DNA of 64,000 nt from Streptomyces sp. 1331.2 (GTDB lineage Bacteria > Actinomycetota > Actinomycetes > Streptomycetales > Streptomycetaceae), in assembly GCF_900199205.1 (NCBI RefSeq), contig NZ_OBMJ01000001.1, positions 6,441,001 through 6,505,000 on the forward strand. Reading direction: 5' to 3'. This document shows positions 31,711 through 41,675 of the stretch, piece by piece. Positions within the stretch are counted from its first letter, which is position 1; each line of letters opens with the position of its first letter. The translations under genes were made by a program, and so were the position numbers. The notes under the pieces are model-generated. The model was given only the letters and a program-made list of their open reading frames with translations. It was not told where the DNA came from and made no database searches.

Positions 31711-33852
31711 TCAGCCCCGGCCGTCGATCAGTTCCCCGTACGCCTGGACGAGGTCCGGCAGGCGCAGAGTGGCCAGGTCCTCCCGCCCGGGCGGCTCGCG
31801 CAGCAGCGACAGCCGCAGGTCCCGGTAGGCGCAGGACTTCTCGTACAGGGTCCGGATGAACCTCCCGTTGCCCAGCTCGTCGATCCAGCCCTCGCGGACC
31901 ACGTGGGTGCAGATGCTGGCCAGCTCCTCGGCGGCATCCTCGTCCCAGCCGTCGCCGTCCCGGCCGGCCAGCGCGGCGCCGATCGCGGTCAGCTCGCCGG
32001 GGCGGTAGCTCGGGAAGTCGACCCGGGTGGTGAAGCGGGAGTTGAGGCCGGGGTTGGTGGCGAGCAGCCGGTTCATGCCCTCGGGGTAGCCGGCCAGGAT
32101 CACCACCAGCCGGTCCCGGTTGTCCTCGGCGCGTTTGAGCAGTACCTGGAGCGCTTCGTCGCCGTAGGCGTCGCCCTTGGTGTAGCCGGAGTTGGAGAGG
32201 CTGTACGCCTCGTCGATGAACAGCACGCCGTCCAGCGCGGAGTCGATCAGCTCGTTCGCCTTGACCGCGGTCTGGCCGAGGAACTCGCCCACCAGGTCGG
32301 CTCGTTGGGCCTCCACCAGGTGGTCGCCGGAGAGCAGGCCGAGGGCGTGGAAGACCCGGCCGAGGATGCGGGCCACGGTGGTCTTGCCGGTGCCGGAGGG
32401 GCCGGAGAAGACGAAGTGGCGCTTGGGTGGCTGGACCGGCAGGCCCTGGGCGGCCCGCAGTCGCGACATTCTCAACTGGGCTGACAGCGCCCGGACTTGG
32501 CGCTTCACCGGCTCCATGCCGACCATCAGCGAGAGTTCGGCCAGGGCGGCGTCCAGCTCCCGTTCGTCACTGTCCGGTCGAGGTGCGGGCTCGGCCGCCG
32601 ACCGGGGCTGCGGCTGGCCGCGGACCGGCAGCGGCGGAGGCGCGGAGGGGCCGCCCTGGGCGCCGCCCGACCCGGACCGCTCCCCGGCGGCCTGCGGTGC
32701 GCCGTCGACGGGCGTCCTGCCTGCCGGGCGGCCGTCCGCGAGATCGGAGTCCGCGAGGCCGGAGTCCACCGCCGGTCCGCCGGTCGGCGCCCCGGACGGT
32801 ACGCCCCCGTTCGGCATCACGTCGTCCAGCACCCCGTCGCCGGACACGGTCGCACCGCCCTGCCCGACCCCGTCCTCGAACTCCTCGCCGTACCCCGGCC
32901 CGGCGGCGTACCCGGCGTCGTCCGGGAGCCCGACCTCGGCGTCCGGCCCGACCTCCGGCCCGACGTCCAGCCCGGCGTCCTCGGCCCCGCCCGAACGCCC
33001 GCCCGCCGGCAGCCCGTCCGCGAGCCCACCCGCCAGCGCCTCCGCGAGCCCACCCGCGAGCCCGTCCGAGAGCTCGTCCTCGGCCGAGATGGCGGCCAGC
33101 CGGGCCGCGGTGTCCATGAACGCCGGGTCGGCCCGGTGCACCGCCCGGTACAGCGGCAGCGCCGCCGCACTGCGCCCGGCCCCCTCGTACGCCCGGGCCA
33201 GCCAGTACCGCAGCTCCTTGCGCTGCGGCTGCTCGGAGCGGCAGCGGGCCAGCGAGGCGGCCAGCGGCGCCTGCGCCTGCGCGCACATGTCCAGCCTTAC
33301 CCGGGCCATGCCGGCGAACAGCCCGGCCTCGATGCCGAGCATCGGGTCGTCCAGCAGCCGGTCGGTGTCCCGGATCAGCTGCTCCCAGTCCTTGAGCAGG
33401 TAGGACCGGCAGGCGTACAGGAAGCGGGCGGACGGGTCCTCGCTGGGGGCCGGGCACTGCTCCAACGCCCGGTCCAGCTCGGCGAGGTGGCGGCCGTCCA
33501 GCCAGTGCGAGGCGTGCGCCAGCGCGAGGTCGCGGGCGTCCTCCAGCACGGGCTGCACCCACCAGCCCAGCCAGTACCAGGAACTGAGCGGCCGTCGGTG
33601 CAGCCGCCGCTGTTCGCCGAACCGCTTCTGGTGCCGGTACATCGCCAGCAGCGCCGCCGAGGTGTCGCTGCGCAGCGCGTGCAGGCCGAGCCAGGCGTCG
33701 GCCATGCCCGGGTCCAGCCGGACGGCCGCCCGGAACTCCTCCTCGGCCCGGGCGTACGCGCCGGCCGTGTAGGCGTCCATGGCGCGAAGCCAGGCCCGGT
33801 CGGCGAGCCGGTCCGGGCCGCCCGCCGTGCTGTCCGAACTGTCCACCGTCAC
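31711..33852 (-). CDS. TPR - AAA+ ATPase of the CbxX/EccA type
   Basis: The protein has 713 residues. The first 270 are tetratricopeptide-like helices (AEEEFRAAVRLDPGMADAWL, LPLYRAVHRADPAF). A Gly/Asp-rich repeat linker of about 160 residues follows. The C-terminal 280 form an AAA+ module with Walker A GPSGTGKTTVARIL, Walker B VLFIDEAYSL, sensor LNSRFTTRVDFPSYR. Architecture is that of EccA, the cytosolic ATPase of mycobacterial type VII secretion, and of CbxX Rubisco activases. No WXG100 or EccC gene is nearby, so the client is unknown. GTG start after a G-rich stretch; an in-frame GTG two codons on is also possible. Confidence 0.87.
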   Translation of the reverse strand: MTVDSSDSTAGGPDRLADRAWLRAMDAYTAGAYARAEEEFRAAVRLDPGMADAWLGLHALRSDTSAALLAMYRHQKRFGEQRRLHRRPLSSWYWLGWWVQPVLEDARDLALAHASHWLDGRHLAELDRALEQCPAPSEDPSARFLYACRSYLLKDWEQLIRDTDRLLDDPMLGIEAGLFAGMARVRLDMCAQAQAPLAASLARCRSEQPQRKELRYWLARAYEGAGRSAAALPLYRAVHRADPAFMDTAARLAAISAEDELSDGLAGGLAEALAGGLADGLPAGGRSGGAEDAGLDVGPEVGPDAEVGLPDDAGYAAGPGYGEEFEDGVGQGGATVSGDGVLDDVMPNGGVPSGAPTGGPAVDSGLADSDLADGRPAGRTPVDGAPQAAGERSGSGGAQGGPSAPPPLPVRGQPQPRSAAEPAPRPDSDERELDAALAELSLMVGMEPVKRQVRALSAQLRMSRLRAAQGLPVQPPKRHFVFSGPSGTGKTTVARILGRVFHALGLLSGDHLVEAQRADLVGEFLGQTAVKANELIDSALDGVLFIDEAYSLSNSGYTKGDAYGDEALQVLLKRAEDNRDRLVVILAGYPEGMNRLLATNPGLNSRFTTRVDFPSYRPGELTAIGAALAGRDGDGWDEDAAEELASICTHVVREGWIDELGNGRFIRTLYEKSCAYRDLRLSLLREPPGREDLATLRLPDLVQAYGELIDGRG

Positions 33853-34247
33853 TCACGCCCCCCGCGGTGTGGCCCGGGGCCCGGCCGGTGACTCGCGTGC
33901 GCGCTGCCTGACCGGTGGTCGTCGAGCCCCTGCGGCGCATATGCGCCCGCCAGGAAATCGTACCGGCGCGGGGCTGATCCGGAAGGGTGCCTAACGGGGT
34001 CAAATGTGATCGGGCGAGCGGCCGTTGAGCGGCCGGGCACCGGGAACGGTGTCGAAGGGGCGTCGAAACGGACGCCAGGACGGGTGTCGAAACAGCTGCC
34101 GAACCGGGCGCCGGAGGAGCGGCGCAGAAAGGCGGGGGAGCGGGTTTCGGAAAGAGGACCGGACGGCGCCCCCGGCTCACGGGGGAACAAGCCGGGGACG
34201 CCGGGTCCGAGGCACCGGACGCTTTCGTTCCGGCGACTGAGGAGAAC
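33853..34247. other. Gene-free stretch
   Basis: About 395 bases upstream of the AAA ATPase gene. They hold several loose direct repeats of GTGTCGAAAC/GGCGCCGGA-type words and no family motif in any frame. The promoter of the ATPase gene should be at the left side; the P-loop kinase gene converges from the right. No clear promoter hexamers or hairpin were seen. Confidence 0.5.
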
Positions 34248-34925
34248 CTAAGTCCTGGCGATGTCGCAGGTCAAGGCGCTTGTTGAAGTTTCACCGACGG
34301 TGCCCGGCGCGATCCGGCCGGTCACCCCGTCGACCCGCGTCGCGGCGTACGGGCGGCTCGGGTCGTCGGCGAAATGCGCCGATTCGGCCCGGGCCCAGCC
34401 CGCCCAGAACTCGGCCAGTTCCGGGCCGTCCCGCTCCTCGCCCCGGCGGCGGGCCGCACCGGCGTCCAGCTCCATCCAGATCACCCGGGCCAGCCACGGC
34501 CGCACCGCCCGCCGGCCCGAGCCGACCCCCTCGACCAGCACGACCGGGGCGGCCGGCACCGCGGCCGTGCCCGCGAAGCGGCGCAGCGTCCAGTCGTACA
34601 CCCGGTACGCGGCGTCCCGGCCGGCCGCCAGCGGCTCCAGCACCTGCTCGCGCAGCCGCCCGGTCCACTCGAAGAGCTCGCCGTGGGTGGCCAGGTCGTC
34701 CAGGTGCACCACCGGCGCCCCGCCCAGTGCCGCCGACAGGCGCCCGGCGAAGGTCGTCTTCCCGGAGCCCGCGTGCCCGTCCACCGCGACCAGCCGCACC
34801 GGCCCGCAGGAGGGCGGCAGCGCCCGCAGCTCCGCGGCGAGCGCGCTCAGCTCGACCGCGAGCGCGCTCGGCCCGTCGACCGGGGAGTGCCGGGAGGGGG
34901 AGGAGGAGGGTCCGAAAGCAGCCAC
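34248..34925 (-). CDS. P-loop kinase, uridine kinase-like
   Basis: The protein has 225 residues. Walker A is VDGHAGSGKTTFAGRL (about residue 48-63), followed by VVHLDDLATHGELFEWTGRL and YRVYDWTLRRFAG, then VVLVEGVGSGRRAVRPWLAR, the pattern of uridine kinase/phosphoribulokinase-like proteins in actinobacteria. The phosphoryl acceptor is unknown. The first 35 residues are Ser/Pro/Ala-rich and may be unstructured. Start is GTG. Alone, converging toward the gap before the ATPase gene. Confidence 0.85.
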   Translation of the reverse strand: MAAFGPSSSPSRHSPVDGPSALAVELSALAAELRALPPSCGPVRLVAVDGHAGSGKTTFAGRLSAALGGAPVVHLDDLATHGELFEWTGRLREQVLEPLAAGRDAAYRVYDWTLRRFAGTAAVPAAPVVLVEGVGSGRRAVRPWLARVIWMELDAGAARRRGEERDGPELAEFWAGWARAESAHFADDPSRPYAATRVDGVTGRIAPGTVGETSTSALTCDIART

Positions 34926-35135
34926 AACGTCAACCCTACGGTGCCGTACCCCACCACTGCGGACAGTTCATCTGTGCAGGTCGTGACGGCAGCGCGGGTT
35001 TCGGGCATACTCGCTTCGCCACGCCTGTGAACGACCGTTCACCGCAACCCGGTGAAGGTCGGTCCGACCTGCCACACCCGCGCCGGACCAGCCGACAGGC
35101 CGGTCCGTCGCCCGATCGAGGAGGCGACCACCGCC

Positions 35136-36299
35136 ATGACCCCCTCCCCTGTGATAGCCGTGGAGCGCCAGCTGCCCAGTGAGGAGGCGCGCGAGCTGCT
35201 GAGCCTCACCCGGGACCTGGTCCGGCGCGAGCTCCAGCCGCGCGCGGCGGAGGACGAGGCCGCCGGCCGCTTCCCGCGGGAGGTCTTCCGCACCCTCGGC
35301 GAGGCGGGCCTGCTCTCCCTCCCGTACGACGAGAAGCACGGCGGCGGCGAGCAGCCCTACGAGGTGTACCTGCCGGTCCTGGAGGAGCTGTCGGCCGGCT
35401 GGCTGGCGATCGGCCTCGGCGTGAGCGTGCACACCCTGTCCTGCCACGCGCTGGCCACCTTCGGCAGCGACGAGCAACGCGACACGTGGCTGCCCGGCAT
35501 GCTCTCCGGCGAACAGCTCGGCGCCTACTGCCTCTCCGAGCCGCAGTCCGGCTCCGACGCGGCCGCGCTGCGCACCCGTGCGGACCTCGACGGCGAGGCG
35601 TACGTGGTGAACGGGACCAAGGCGTGGATCACCCACGGCGGCCAGGCCGACTTCTACAGCGCCCTGGTGCGCACCGGCGAGGAGGGGCCCAAGGGCATCA
35701 GCTGCCTGCTCGTCCCCGGCACCCAGCAGGGCCTGTCCTCGGCCCCGCCGGAGCAGAAGATGGGCATGCGCTCCTCGCCGACCGCGCAACTGCACTTCGA
35801 CGGTGCCCGGGTGCCCCGCGAGCGGCTGATCGGCGAGGAGGGCCAGGGCTTCCAGATCGCGCTCGCCGCGCTGGACTCCGGCCGCCTCGGCATCGCCGCG
35901 TGTGCGATCGGCGTCGCCCAGGCCGCGCTCGACCTCGCGGTCGACTACGCGCGCACCCGGCGCCAGTTCGGCCGTCCGATCGCCGAGTTCCAGGGCCTGT
36001 CCTTCATGCTCGCCGACATGGCCACCCAGATCGAGGCGGGCCGTGCGCTCTACCTGTCCGCCGCGCGCCTGAAGGACGCGGGCCGGCCGTTCTCCAAGGA
36101 GGCGGCGATGGCCAAGCTGTTCTGCACCGACACGGTGATGCGGGTGACCACCGACGCCGTCCAGGTGCTCGGCGGCTACGGCTACACCCAGGACTTCCCA
36201 GCCGAGCGCTTCATGCGCGAGGCCAAGGTGCTGCAGATCGTCGAGGGCACCAACCAGATCCAGCGCCTGGTGATCGGCCGCCACCTCACCAAGGGCTGA
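35136..36299 (+). CDS. Acyl-CoA dehydrogenase
   Basis: The protein has 387 residues, normal for the family. It has the FAD and substrate motifs YCLSEPQSGSDAAALRT, VNGTKAWITHGGQAD, QFGRPIAEFQGL and VLGGYGYTQDFPAERFMREA, ending KVLQIVEGTNQIQRLVIGRH. The glutamate in IVEGTNQIQ is the catalytic base of short/medium-chain enzymes. It oxidises an acyl-CoA to the enoyl-CoA with electron-transfer flavoprotein as acceptor. ATG with GAGGAGG about 11 bases upstream; followed by a strong terminator. Confidence 0.93.
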   Translation: MTPSPVIAVERQLPSEEARELLSLTRDLVRRELQPRAAEDEAAGRFPREVFRTLGEAGLLSLPYDEKHGGGEQPYEVYLPVLEELSAGWLAIGLGVSVHTLSCHALATFGSDEQRDTWLPGMLSGEQLGAYCLSEPQSGSDAAALRTRADLDGEAYVVNGTKAWITHGGQADFYSALVRTGEEGPKGISCLLVPGTQQGLSSAPPEQKMGMRSSPTAQLHFDGARVPRERLIGEEGQGFQIALAALDSGRLGIAACAIGVAQAALDLAVDYARTRRQFGRPIAEFQGLSFMLADMATQIEAGRALYLSAARLKDAGRPFSKEAAMAKLFCTDTVMRVTTDAVQVLGGYGYTQDFPAERFMREAKVLQIVEGTNQIQRLVIGRHLTKG

Positions 36300-36365
36300 A
36301 CCACGGGCTGACGCCCCCGGGAGGGCCGGGCGCCCCGCGGCGACCCGGCGCCTTCCCCGTGCACG

Positions 36366-36408
36366 GCCTCCGGCCGTCACTCCAGGGTGCGGAGTGACGG
36401 CCGGAGGC
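36366..36408. terminator. Bidirectional terminator
   Basis: A perfect 18-bp stem GCCTCCGGCCGTCACTCC / GGAGTGACGGCCGGAGGC with loop AGGGTGC, between the acyl-CoA dehydrogenase and a convergent gene. Confidence 0.92.
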
Positions 36409-36486
36409 GTTCTGGTGGTGCGCCGCGGGCGGTGCGGTGCGCCGACCTGCCGGCGTTGCTCCGACCGGCCCGCGTTGCTCCGACCG

Positions 36487-36981
36487 TCAGTGCCGGACGA
36501 GCCGGCGGCGCTGCTCCGGGATGGCACGGAGCGCGGAGACCGTCGGGACGGAGGCGAGGGCGGGCACGGCCTGGCCGATCGCCGCGACCCGCACCGGGCA
36601 GTGCGCCACCGCGTGCGAGAACGGCTGGGTGCGCCAGTCCAGTTCGCTCGGGAGCTTGAACAGGGCCCCGAATCCGGTCGGTTGGGCGTCCGCCGGGGCC
36701 TCCACCTCCGCGAGGTCGTCGGTCGGCGTGCCCGAACCAGGGCAGACCGCGGGGGCGAAGGGGTTCCAGGCGGTCGGCAGCAGGGCGTGCTCCGGCAGCC
36801 GCTCCTCGTCCGCCACCAGGGCGATCGGGCGGCGGCATTCGGGGCAGTGGACCCGGAAGATCTCCCAGGTCTCGGCCTCGCCGAGCTCGGCGCCCGGCGC
36901 GTGGTCGACCGCGAGGTCGTCGCGGCCGGTCATATCGTCGGTCTCGTCGGCGGCCAGCTCGCGCTGGTCAGTAGCAGGCAT
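36487..36981 (-). CDS. Hypothetical protein with CPEC motif
   Basis: The protein has 164 residues from ATG (MPATDQRELAADETDD) with AGGGGG seven bases before it. The acidic N-terminus is followed by EIFRVHCPECRRPIALVADE and PTAWNPFAPAVCPGS. The cysteines of CPEC and VCPG could form a single zinc site. The C-terminal HAVAHCPVRVAAIGQAVPAL and Arg-rich tail are distinct. No known family is recognised; similar small proteins with a CPEC near the middle are common in Streptomyces. Soluble, monocistronic, divergent from the Lrp regulator. Confidence 0.7.
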   Translation of the reverse strand: MPATDQRELAADETDDMTGRDDLAVDHAPGAELGEAETWEIFRVHCPECRRPIALVADEERLPEHALLPTAWNPFAPAVCPGSGTPTDDLAEVEAPADAQPTGFGALFKLPSELDWRTQPFSHAVAHCPVRVAAIGQAVPALASVPTVSALRAIPEQRRRLVRH

Positions 36982-37222
36982 GAGGATCCCCCTAGGATCG
37001 GGCCCGACTTGGTCGTCCAGGGCCACAACCAGCACTTCCCTGCGATTCGGACTCATAACCCTGCGGTGTTGTGCACCGTGATGCACCGGGTGTGTCCTTG
37101 ACCACATCCGCTGCCACATTCACGCGGCATGTGCCCCGCCCCGCACCTGCGGTGCTTGCTCCTGCCGCTCTCGTGCCACCTCGTGCGCCCCCCGTGCACC
37201 CGACCGGGTAGGTTGACGGACT

Positions 37223-37663
37223 GTGGAGGATCTCGACCAACGCATCGTCCAGCTGCTGCTTGAGGACGGCCGGATGAGCTACACGGACCTGGGCAAGGCC
37301 ACCGGCCTGTCCACCTCGGCGGTGCACCAGCGCGTGCGCCGCCTCGAACAGCGCGGGGTGATCCGCGGCTACACCGCGATCGTCGACCCCGACTCGGTCG
37401 ACCTGGCGCTGACCGCTTTCATCTCGGTCAAACCCTTCGACCCCAGCGCCCCGGACGACACCCCGGAGCGCCTGGCCGGCCTGCCCGAGATCGAGGCGTG
37501 CCACAGCGTCGCGGGCGACGAGAACTACATCCTCAAGGTCCGCGTCGGCGCCCCCGGCGACCTGGAGGACCTGCTCGCGCGCATCCGCAGCGCCGCCGGC
37601 GTCTCCACCCGTACGACCGTCGTGCTGTCCACCCCGTACGAGGCCCGGCCCCCGAAGCTCTGA
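37223..37663 (+). CDS. Lrp/AsnC family transcriptional regulator
   Basis: The protein has 146 residues. The N-terminal winged helix-turn-helix reads LDQRIVQLLLEDGRMSYTDL, GKATGLSTSAVHQRVRRLEQ, with recognition helix STSAVHQRVR. The C-terminal RAM domain has SVDLALTAFISVKP and ACHSVAGDENYILKVRV. AsnC-type proteins are ligand-responsive octamers that act on neighbouring amino-acid genes; its likely target is the amidohydrolase 60 bases downstream. Start GTG, EDLDQRIVQ, as in relatives; a leaderless transcript is possible. Confidence 0.93.
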   Translation: MEDLDQRIVQLLLEDGRMSYTDLGKATGLSTSAVHQRVRRLEQRGVIRGYTAIVDPDSVDLALTAFISVKPFDPSAPDDTPERLAGLPEIEACHSVAGDENYILKVRVGAPGDLEDLLARIRSAAGVSTRTTVVLSTPYEARPPKL

Positions 37664-37724
37664 CTGCCGAATCCCCGACCCCCGAAGCTCTGACCCCGAA
37701 CGGGCGGGGTGCAGACTTGGCGCC

Positions 37725-39332
37725 ATGACCGAACGCACCTCCCGGACCGTCCTGCTGCGCGGCGGCGCCGTCTACAGCCCCGCCGACCCCTTCGCCACCG
37801 CGATGCTCGTGGAAGGCGAGCACATCGCCTGGGTCGGCAGCGACGGCGCCGCCGAGGCGTACGCCGCGAGCGCCGACGAGGTGGTCGAACTGGACGGCGC
37901 CCTGGTCACCCCGGCCTTCGTGGACGCCCACGTGCACGCCACCGCCACCGGCCTGGCGCTCACCGGCCTCGACCTCACCGGCAGCCCCTCGCTGGCCGCC
38001 GCCCTGGCGGCCGTCACCGCCTTCGTGGACGCCCAGGCCGAGCCCGGCGGGGTGCTGATCGGCCACGGCTGGGACGAGAGCGCCTGGCCCGAGGGCCGCC
38101 CGCCGACCCTCGCCGAACTGGACGAGGCCGCCCGCGGCGCCGCGCTCTACCTCTCCCGCACCGACGTGCACTCCGCGCTCGCCACCACCGCCCTGCGCAC
38201 CCTCACCGACGGCCTCGCCGAACGGCCCGGGTACGCCGCCGACGGTCCGCTCACCAAGGACGCCCACCACGTCGTCCGGCAGACCGCGCTGGCCCGCCTC
38301 ACCCCCGAGCAGCGCCGCCGCGCCCAGCGCGCCACCCTGGCCCGCGCCGCCGAACTCGGCATCGGTGCCCTGCACGAGTGCGCCGGGCCGGAGATCTCCT
38401 CCGAGCAGGACCTGGCAGCCCTGCTGGCGCTGGCCGCCGAGGGCGAGGGCCCCGAGGTCTTCGGCTACTGGGGAGAGCTGGGCGGCGTGGAGACGGCCCG
38501 CCGGCTCGGCGCGGTCGGCGCCGGCGGCGACCTCTTCGTGGACGGCGCGATCGGCTCCCGCACCGCCTGCCTGCACAGCCCGTACGACGACGCCGAGCAC
38601 ACCGGCACCGCCTACCTGACGGCCGAGCAGGTCGCCGACCACGTCGCCGCCTGCACCGAGGCCGGGCTGCAGGCCGGCTTCCACGCCATCGGCGACGCGG
38701 CCGTGGCGGCCGTCATCGAGGGCGTCCGGGCGGCCGGCGAGCGGGTCGGCGCCGGCCGGGTGAAGGCCCTGCGCCACCGCGTCGAGCACGCCGAGGCCCT
38801 GGACGACACGTCGATCGCCGCCTTCGCCGAGCTGGGCCTCACCGCCTCCGTCCAGCCCGCCTTCGACGCCGCCTGGGGCGGCCCGGAGGGCATGTACGTC
38901 CAGCGCCTGGGCGCCGAGCGGGCCGCGGCCCTCAACCCCTTCGCCGCCCTGCTGCGGGCCGGCGTCCCGCTGGCCTTCGGCTCGGACGCCCCGGTCACCC
39001 CGCTCGACCCCTGGGGCACCGTCCGCGCCGCGGCCTTCCACCGGACCCTCGACCACCGGATCTCGGTCCGCGCCGCCTTCACCGCCCACACCCGCGGCGG
39101 CTGGCGAGCGATCGGCCGAGACCAGGACGGCGTGCTGGTGCCCGGAGCCGTCGCCAGCTACGCGATCTGGGCCGCCGGCGAGCTGGTCGTCCAGGCCCCC
39201 GACTCCCGGGTCGCCGGCTGGTCCACCGACCCGCGCTCCGGCACCCCCGGCCTGCCCGACCTCACCCCGGGCCACCCGCTGCCGACCTGCCTGCGCACCG
39301 TGGTCCGCGGCCGCACCGTCCACCGGCGGTAG
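37725..39332 (+). CDS. Amidohydrolase family protein (YtcJ-like)
   Basis: The protein has 535 residues. VTPAFVDAHVHATATG gives the first metal ligands. Further on are VDGAIGSRTACLHSPY, AGFHAIGDAAVAAVI, LRHRVEHAEAL and VPLAFGSDAPVTPLDPWG with the conserved aspartate. This matches the YtcJ/N-substituted formamide deformylase-like group of metal-dependent amidohydrolases. The substrate is unknown. Same strand and just after the AsnC-type regulator, so likely a target or operon partner. Confidence 0.9.
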   Translation: MTERTSRTVLLRGGAVYSPADPFATAMLVEGEHIAWVGSDGAAEAYAASADEVVELDGALVTPAFVDAHVHATATGLALTGLDLTGSPSLAAALAAVTAFVDAQAEPGGVLIGHGWDESAWPEGRPPTLAELDEAARGAALYLSRTDVHSALATTALRTLTDGLAERPGYAADGPLTKDAHHVVRQTALARLTPEQRRRAQRATLARAAELGIGALHECAGPEISSEQDLAALLALAAEGEGPEVFGYWGELGGVETARRLGAVGAGGDLFVDGAIGSRTACLHSPYDDAEHTGTAYLTAEQVADHVAACTEAGLQAGFHAIGDAAVAAVIEGVRAAGERVGAGRVKALRHRVEHAEALDDTSIAAFAELGLTASVQPAFDAAWGGPEGMYVQRLGAERAAALNPFAALLRAGVPLAFGSDAPVTPLDPWGTVRAAAFHRTLDHRISVRAAFTAHTRGGWRAIGRDQDGVLVPGAVASYAIWAAGELVVQAPDSRVAGWSTDPRSGTPGLPDLTPGHPLPTCLRTVVRGRTVHRR

Positions 39333-39426
39333 CCGCCGACCAGCGGTGGCCGCCCGGCGACGGGTCGCCGCCTACCGACGGCAAAACCGGCTGAAGCGGC
39401 GCGGCACCGGTCGTAGGTTGATCGCC

Positions 39427-39885
39427 ATGACGACCCATCCGCTGGTCCCCGCCGACTTCACCGTCCCGCGCGAACTGCTCGCCCCGGAGTTCCGCCTGGA
39501 GCCCCTGGGCGAGCAGCACAACGCCTCCGACCATGCGGCCTGGACCGGCAGCATCGAGCACATCCGCGCCACCCCCGGCTTCGTCGGCGGCAGCTGGCCT
39601 CCCGTCGAGGGGATGTCGCCGGAGCGCAACCTCGAAGACCTGCGCCGCCACGCCGCCGACTTCGCCGCGCGGACCGGCTTCACCTACACCGTCCTGGAAC
39701 CCGAGGGGAGCGAGGTGATCGGCTGCGTCTACATCTACCCGGACCGCGAGGACCCGTCCGCGGTCGGCGTCAGCTCCTGGGTCCGGGCCGACCGCGCCCA
39801 CCTGGACGCCCCGCTCCACCACGCCGTCTCCACCTGGCTCGCCGAGCAGTGGCCACTCGGCGAGATCCGCTACACCGCCCGCTGG
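39427..39885 (+). CDS. Acetyltransferase-like protein, no stop codon at the natural end
   Basis: Coordinates cover the recognisable part, 153 residues from ATG (MTTHPLVPADFTVPRELLAP): LEPLGEQHNASDHAAWTGSI, FTYTVLEPEGSEVIGCVYIY, SSWVRADRAHLDAPLHHAVS, ending WPLGEIRYTARW. This is a GNAT-like fold in which the CoA loop is weak. The frame does not stop there. It stays open to 41697, right through lnt in another frame, so the formal product would be about 756 residues. Loss of the stop by an indel near 39886-39990 is the simplest reading. A truncated or fused product is possible. Confidence 0.6.
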
Positions 39886-39991
39886 CCAGCCGGTTCGGGC
39901 CCGGCACCCTCACCTCACGTCCCACCGGCGTTCCGGGGTACCTTCTTCGCACAGCGTCCGAAACAGCAAGCCCCAGGAAGATGGTGCGCCG

Positions 39992-41638
39992 GTGGCCAGT
40001 CCCGTCACCCAGGAGCGGTCCGGGACCGCCCCCGAGCCGCAGGAGCCGGCGCCCCGCCCGGGCCGCGGCGCCCGGGCGCTCGCCAAGGTCCGTGCCGGCC
40101 TGCCCCGGACCGGCCTCGCGGCCCTGGCCGGCCTGCTGCTCGCCCTCGCCTTCCCGCCGTACGACCTCTGGCCGCTGTCGCTGCTCGGCGTCGCCGCGCT
40201 CTCCCTGCTCACCCGGGGCCGCACCTTCCGTCAGGGCCTGTGGACGGGCTTCGCCTTCGGCCTGCCGTTCTTCCTGATGCTGCTCAGCTGGCTGCGGGTG
40301 GTCGGCTGGGACGCCACGGTCGGCCTGTCGATCGTCGAGGCGCTGTTCCTGGCACTGCTCGGCGGCGCACTGGCCCTCGTCTCCCGGCTGCCCGGCTGGC
40401 CGCTCTGGACGGCCTGCCTGTGGATCACCCAGGAGTGGGCCCGCGACCGGCTGCCGCTCGGCGGCTTCCCCTGGGGCCGGCTGGCCTTCGCCAACACCGC
40501 CACCCCGTACACCCCGCTGGCCGCGCTCGGCGGTGCGCCGCTGGTGACCTTCGCGGTGGCCCTGTCCGGCGGCCTGCTCGCCTGGGCGGCGCTGCGCCTG
40601 CGCGGGCCGGGCAAGGCCCCGAAGACGGCGGCACTGGCGGCGCTCGGCGCCGTGGCGGCGCTGCTCGCCGGCTACCTCGTCCCGGTGCCCACCGCCGCGG
40701 CCGACTCCGTGAAGGTCGCCATCGTCCAGGGCAACGTGCCCAACCCGGGCATGGACTTCCTCGGCCGCCCGATGATGGTCCTCAACAACCACGCCACGGC
40801 CACCGAGCGCCTGGCCGCCGACGTCGCGGCCGGCAAGGTCGAGCGCCCGGAGATCGTGATCTGGCCGGAGAACTCCTCCGACCTCGACCCGTTCAGCGAT
40901 CCGCTGGCCCGCCTGCGCATCGACGAGGCCGTCAAGGCGATCGGCGTGCCCACCCTGGTCGGCACCCTGGTGGACGGCCCGGACGCCCAGCACGTCCAGA
41001 ACGAGGGCATCGTCTGGGATCCGGCAACCGGCCCCGGCGCCTCCTACACCAAGCAGCACCCCGTCCCGTTCGGCGAGTACGTGCCGTTCCGTGCCCAGCT
41101 GATGAAGGTGATCACCCGCCTCCAGCGGGTCGCCCGGGACTTCTACCCCGGCGACCACAACGGCGTGATGCAGCTCGGCCCGGCCCGGATCGGCGACGTG
41201 ATCTGCTTCGAGGTCGCGTACGACGAGATCGTCAGCGACACCGTGGACAGCGGCGCCCGCGTCCTGGTGGTCCAGACCAACAATGCGACCTACGCCAAGA
41301 CCGGCCAGCCCGAGCAGCAGCTCGCGATGAGCCGGCTGCGGGCGGTCGAACACGGCCGGGCGGTGCTGATCGCCGCCACCAGCGGCATCAGTGCCGTGAT
41401 CGCCCCGGACGGCACCGTCCAGCAGCGCACCCAGGAGCTGACGCCGGCCGAGCTGTCGGCGACCGTCCCGCTGCGCGACGGCACCACGGTGGCCGACCGG
41501 GTCGGCGCCGCCCCGGAGTGGACGCTGGCCATCGGCGGCCTGCTGGCCTGCGGCGCTGCCGTGCTGGTCGGACGCCGTCGGCGGTCGGGCGCCGGAACAC
41601 CGGCCGGGCAGGAATCGTTGGACCAGGTGGTGCCGTAG
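39992..41638 (+). CDS. lnt: Apolipoprotein N-acyltransferase
   Basis: The protein has 548 residues. Six or so membrane helices (about 35-235) precede a nitrilase domain with the E-K-C triad: glutamate in IVIWPENSSDL, lysine in SYTKQHPVPFGEYVPF, cysteine in IGDVICFEVAYDE. A final helix near residue 515 is followed by a basic tail. It transfers an acyl chain to the N-terminal cysteine of lipoproteins at the outer face of the membrane. The GTG at 39992 is preferred (VASPVTQERSGTAPE); the frame is open further upstream without a start that makes sense. Confidence 0.93.
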   Translation: MASPVTQERSGTAPEPQEPAPRPGRGARALAKVRAGLPRTGLAALAGLLLALAFPPYDLWPLSLLGVAALSLLTRGRTFRQGLWTGFAFGLPFFLMLLSWLRVVGWDATVGLSIVEALFLALLGGALALVSRLPGWPLWTACLWITQEWARDRLPLGGFPWGRLAFANTATPYTPLAALGGAPLVTFAVALSGGLLAWAALRLRGPGKAPKTAALAALGAVAALLAGYLVPVPTAAADSVKVAIVQGNVPNPGMDFLGRPMMVLNNHATATERLAADVAAGKVERPEIVIWPENSSDLDPFSDPLARLRIDEAVKAIGVPTLVGTLVDGPDAQHVQNEGIVWDPATGPGASYTKQHPVPFGEYVPFRAQLMKVITRLQRVARDFYPGDHNGVMQLGPARIGDVICFEVAYDEIVSDTVDSGARVLVVQTNNATYAKTGQPEQQLAMSRLRAVEHGRAVLIAATSGISAVIAPDGTVQQRTQELTPAELSATVPLRDGTTVADRVGAAPEWTLAIGGLLACGAAVLVGRRRRSGAGTPAGQESLDQVVP

Positions 41639-41675
41639 CCGGCCCGGACCTCCCGTGCGGCGCGCAGAGCACCGC